From Proteus appendicitidis (GTDB lineage Bacteria; Pseudomonadota; Gammaproteobacteria; Enterobacterales; Enterobacteriaceae), in NCBI RefSeq assembly GCF_030271835.1, contig NZ_CP127389.1, positions 2,950,001-3,014,000 on the forward strand: 64,000 nucleotides of DNA, in the 5' to 3' direction. The notes under the pieces are model-generated. The model was given only the letters and a program-made list of their open reading frames with translations, searched no databases and was not told the DNA's origin. Within the stretch, counting starts at the first letter, position 1. Each line of letters starts with the position of its first letter. Of the stretch, positions 62,341 through 64,000 are shown one piece after another. Made by a program: the position numbers and the translations under genes.

Positions 62341-63513
62341 CTATGATTTTAAATATTTGTTTAAAAGCAAATCAGTCACATCTGAAGAGGAAATAGATTC
62401 ACCACATAAAACTTTCATCATAATTTCTTTGCCTAACGATGCTAAAGAAAGCAACATATCTGGACGTAACCGACTTATTTTATCTCTGTTTTCATCTTGA
62501 TTAATGATAGTGATCAGCTTGGCATCAACATCAGAGCATTCTTGGATAGTCAGCAAAATAAAGGTATTTTCTGCATCACTTTCAGATAAAGTCACAACCC
62601 AACTCGCTTTCGCAATATTGGCAGATAGCAATGTTTTAAGATTAGTTGGATCACCTTCAATAATATTGGCTTGCGTATCATAAGAGGCTTTGCTTTTATC
62701 GGCACAAATCGCAATAACGGCTTTACCTTGTTCTCTTAACCCTTTTTCTAATTGAGAAGCTAATGCCGATGAACCAATAATAATAAAATGATTATGCATT
62801 TTAGCGATCCTTTTCTTAACAATATCGCGAGTACCGCGCGCAAGAAATCCCATGACATACACAATGGAAGTAGTAAAAACGGTTATTCCCAAGATAACAA
62901 CAGTGAGAGTAAAAATACGTGCATTCGTGCTAATTGGTACAATATCGCCAAATCCTAGTGTCGTCATGCAGACAATAGAAAAATAGAATGCATCCATCAA
63001 CGTCGTAATATGTGGCTTAAATTCATCACCAATATAAAGACTTCCCAGCATTGAGAATAACAGCAAAGAAAGGATACAGATAAAAGCCACAAAGCCAGCA
63101 CTAGTTAAACTATGATGCGGAAATGCACGCCAACTGATCAACAACCCAATAGCTAAAATAAAAGAAAAATAGGATTGAAAGTCCATTTGCTGATAAACAG
63201 CGATATCAAGAAAAACAATGGTGGCTAATAAAATCAAAGAGACACACCACGCAATTCTAGCGCCAAGATACATAAATATTGAAAGCAAAATTAATGCACA
63301 AGCTAACATCACTTTAGGTATATCGAGGAGCTTTAATACACCCAATGATTTAAGCCATGCAGAAAAGCCATGAATTTCCCAATCCAGATAAACACCGCGG
63401 GACAACAAAATGGAGTAAATGATAAAAATACCATTTAAGATAAGTAATAAAGACATCATTTTTCTTGTCACTTTAGATGTCTCTATCACATTTAGTATTG
63501 CGGATAATTTCAT
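62341..63513 (-). CDS. Kch-like voltage-gated potassium channel with RCK domain
   Basis: 390 residues. Five to six membrane segments (to about 225) are followed by a cytosolic RCK/TrkA-N domain (KMHNHFIIIGSSALASQLEKGLREQGKAVIAIC). The selectivity filter is T185-L-G-F-G-D190 in place of TVGYG. The general plan matches bacterial Kch-type K+ channels. The GxGxxG-like RCK start is altered (IIIGSSALASQ). The gene lies upstream of tehB on the same strand with the NsrR palindrome between. Confidence 0.85.
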   Translation of the reverse strand: MKLSAILNVIETSKVTRKMMSLLLILNGIFIIYSILLSRGVYLDWEIHGFSAWLKSLGVLKLLDIPKVMLACALILLSIFMYLGARIAWCVSLILLATIVFLDIAVYQQMDFQSYFSFILAIGLLISWRAFPHHSLTSAGFVAFICILSLLLFSMLGSLYIGDEFKPHITTLMDAFYFSIVCMTTLGFGDIVPISTNARIFTLTVVILGITVFTTSIVYVMGFLARGTRDIVKKRIAKMHNHFIIIGSSALASQLEKGLREQGKAVIAICADKSKASYDTQANIIEGDPTNLKTLLSANIAKASWVVTLSESDAENTFILLTIQECSDVDAKLITIINQDENRDKISRLRPDMLLSLASLGKEIMMKVLCGESISSSDVTDLLLNKYLKS

Positions 63514-63535
63514 ATTAGATATTGTAAATACTCAG

Positions 63536-64000
63536 TTAGTTATTTAAAGGAATATTATCTAATCCTTGAAATTTAAAAGGTTCTGCAGGTTTAAAATGAC
63601 TAGTAGCATTAGCTGAATAGATTATCGACTGCTCTTCACCTAATGATAATGTCATCACTTTTCCACTCTCTTTTGAAAAATCAATTTCCTTTAAATTAAC
63701 CCAAAAAGTATTCGGCGATAATGCTGATTCGAAAAAATATAATTGGTTTTTATGATCAGCTACGGTTCTCCAGCGTGTGGATGAAATTTCGGGTGATTCC
63801 ACCGTACTTAACCCATAAGGTACAGATACATTTCTGATCACGCCAAATACGCTAGCGAGAGATTTTTGACTTGATTGAGTTTTAGGAATGGCATTCACAT
63901 AAAAAGAAGCTCGGGCAAAACGATCTGAAGCACGATTCGTCCCCGGTAACATCACGGTTCCGCCGATTTGTTGCCAATAACTATTCAGCGCTAATTGTTC
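63536..64000 (-). CDS. Choloylglycine hydrolase/linear amide C-N hydrolase family protein (C-terminal part)
   Basis: The gene enters from beyond the right edge; 155 codons lie in the window, reading EQLALNSYWQQIGGTVMLPG then TNRASDRFARASFY. The frame is open to base 64000, so codons read as a start near 63955 are internal. GTNRASDRFARA and the SVPYGL...STRWRTVADHKNQLYFF segment are the C-terminal half of the Ntn-hydrolase CGH fold (bile salt hydrolase/penicillin V acylase/AHL acylase-type). The catalytic N-terminal Cys is outside the window, so activity cannot be judged. It is followed by the Kch-like gene on the same strand. Confidence 0.8.
   Translation of the reverse strand, partial: EQLALNSYWQQIGGTVMLPGTNRASDRFARASFYVNAIPKTQSSQKSLASVFGVIRNVSVPYGLSTVESPEISSTRWRTVADHKNQLYFFESALSPNTFWVNLKEIDFSKESGKVMTLSLGEEQSIIYSANATSHFKPAEPFKFQGLDNIPLNN

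Overview
The window is a chromosomal stretch of a low-GC enterobacterium in Morganellaceae, most likely Proteus or a very close relative. The evidence is AT-rich synonymous positions and intergenic regions, proteins that closely follow their E. coli homologues (MurC-MraZ, Cra, LeuABCD, SgrR, MutH, SpeAB, MetK, Hcp/Hcr, ClcA), and a gene order that differs from E. coli (for example sgrR next to mutH, and mutH next to speB). No tRNA, rRNA, insertion sequence, prophage or CRISPR array was recognised.

Layout. (1) 1-11187, minus strand: the division and cell wall (dcw) cluster in canonical order mraZ-rsmH-ftsL-ftsI-murE-murF-mraY-murD-ftsW-murG-murC, packed with overlaps and headed by a three-repeat MraZ operator. 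(2) 11866-16366, minus: cra, a FadD15-type acyl-CoA synthetase and leuO. (3) 17000-21914, plus: leuLABCD with promoter, leader peptide and attenuator. (4) 22000-25162: sgrR with a candidate divergent SgrS small RNA, a 620-bp gap with DnaA-box-like sites, and mutH. (5) 25255-32349, minus: a 2364-residue orphan toxin gene, much more AT-rich than its neighbours, joining an edema-factor/CyaA-type nucleotidyl cyclase domain, an ART-like region, a hydrophobic translocation segment and RTX repeats. (6) 32556-37330: speB, speA with a structured upstream region, and metK with MetJ boxes. (7) 37518-49349: a cellulose locus, bcsG divergent from bcsRQABC, with bcsZ, bcsE and bcsF missing. (8) 49432-53171: a YeeE/YedE-type sulfur transporter pair with a BigR-like regulator, sprT, an M-box riboswitch with an mgtE that lacks the usual N domain, and a small lipoprotein. 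(9) 53443-64000: hcp-hcr with an NsrR-type box, an aldehyde dehydrogenase, an AgcS symporter, clcA, tehB behind an apparently perfect NsrR site, a Kch-like channel, and a partial choloylglycine-hydrolase-family gene cut by the window edge.

The most unusual element is the cyclase toxin. All seven residues compared with CyaA are present (R255, K273, K280, D407, D409, H495, N501), while no type I secretion or acyltransferase genes lie beside it. Next come the reduced cellulose operon and the RNA and operator sites (SgrS candidate, M-box, the tehB and hcp NsrR boxes, the speA leader).
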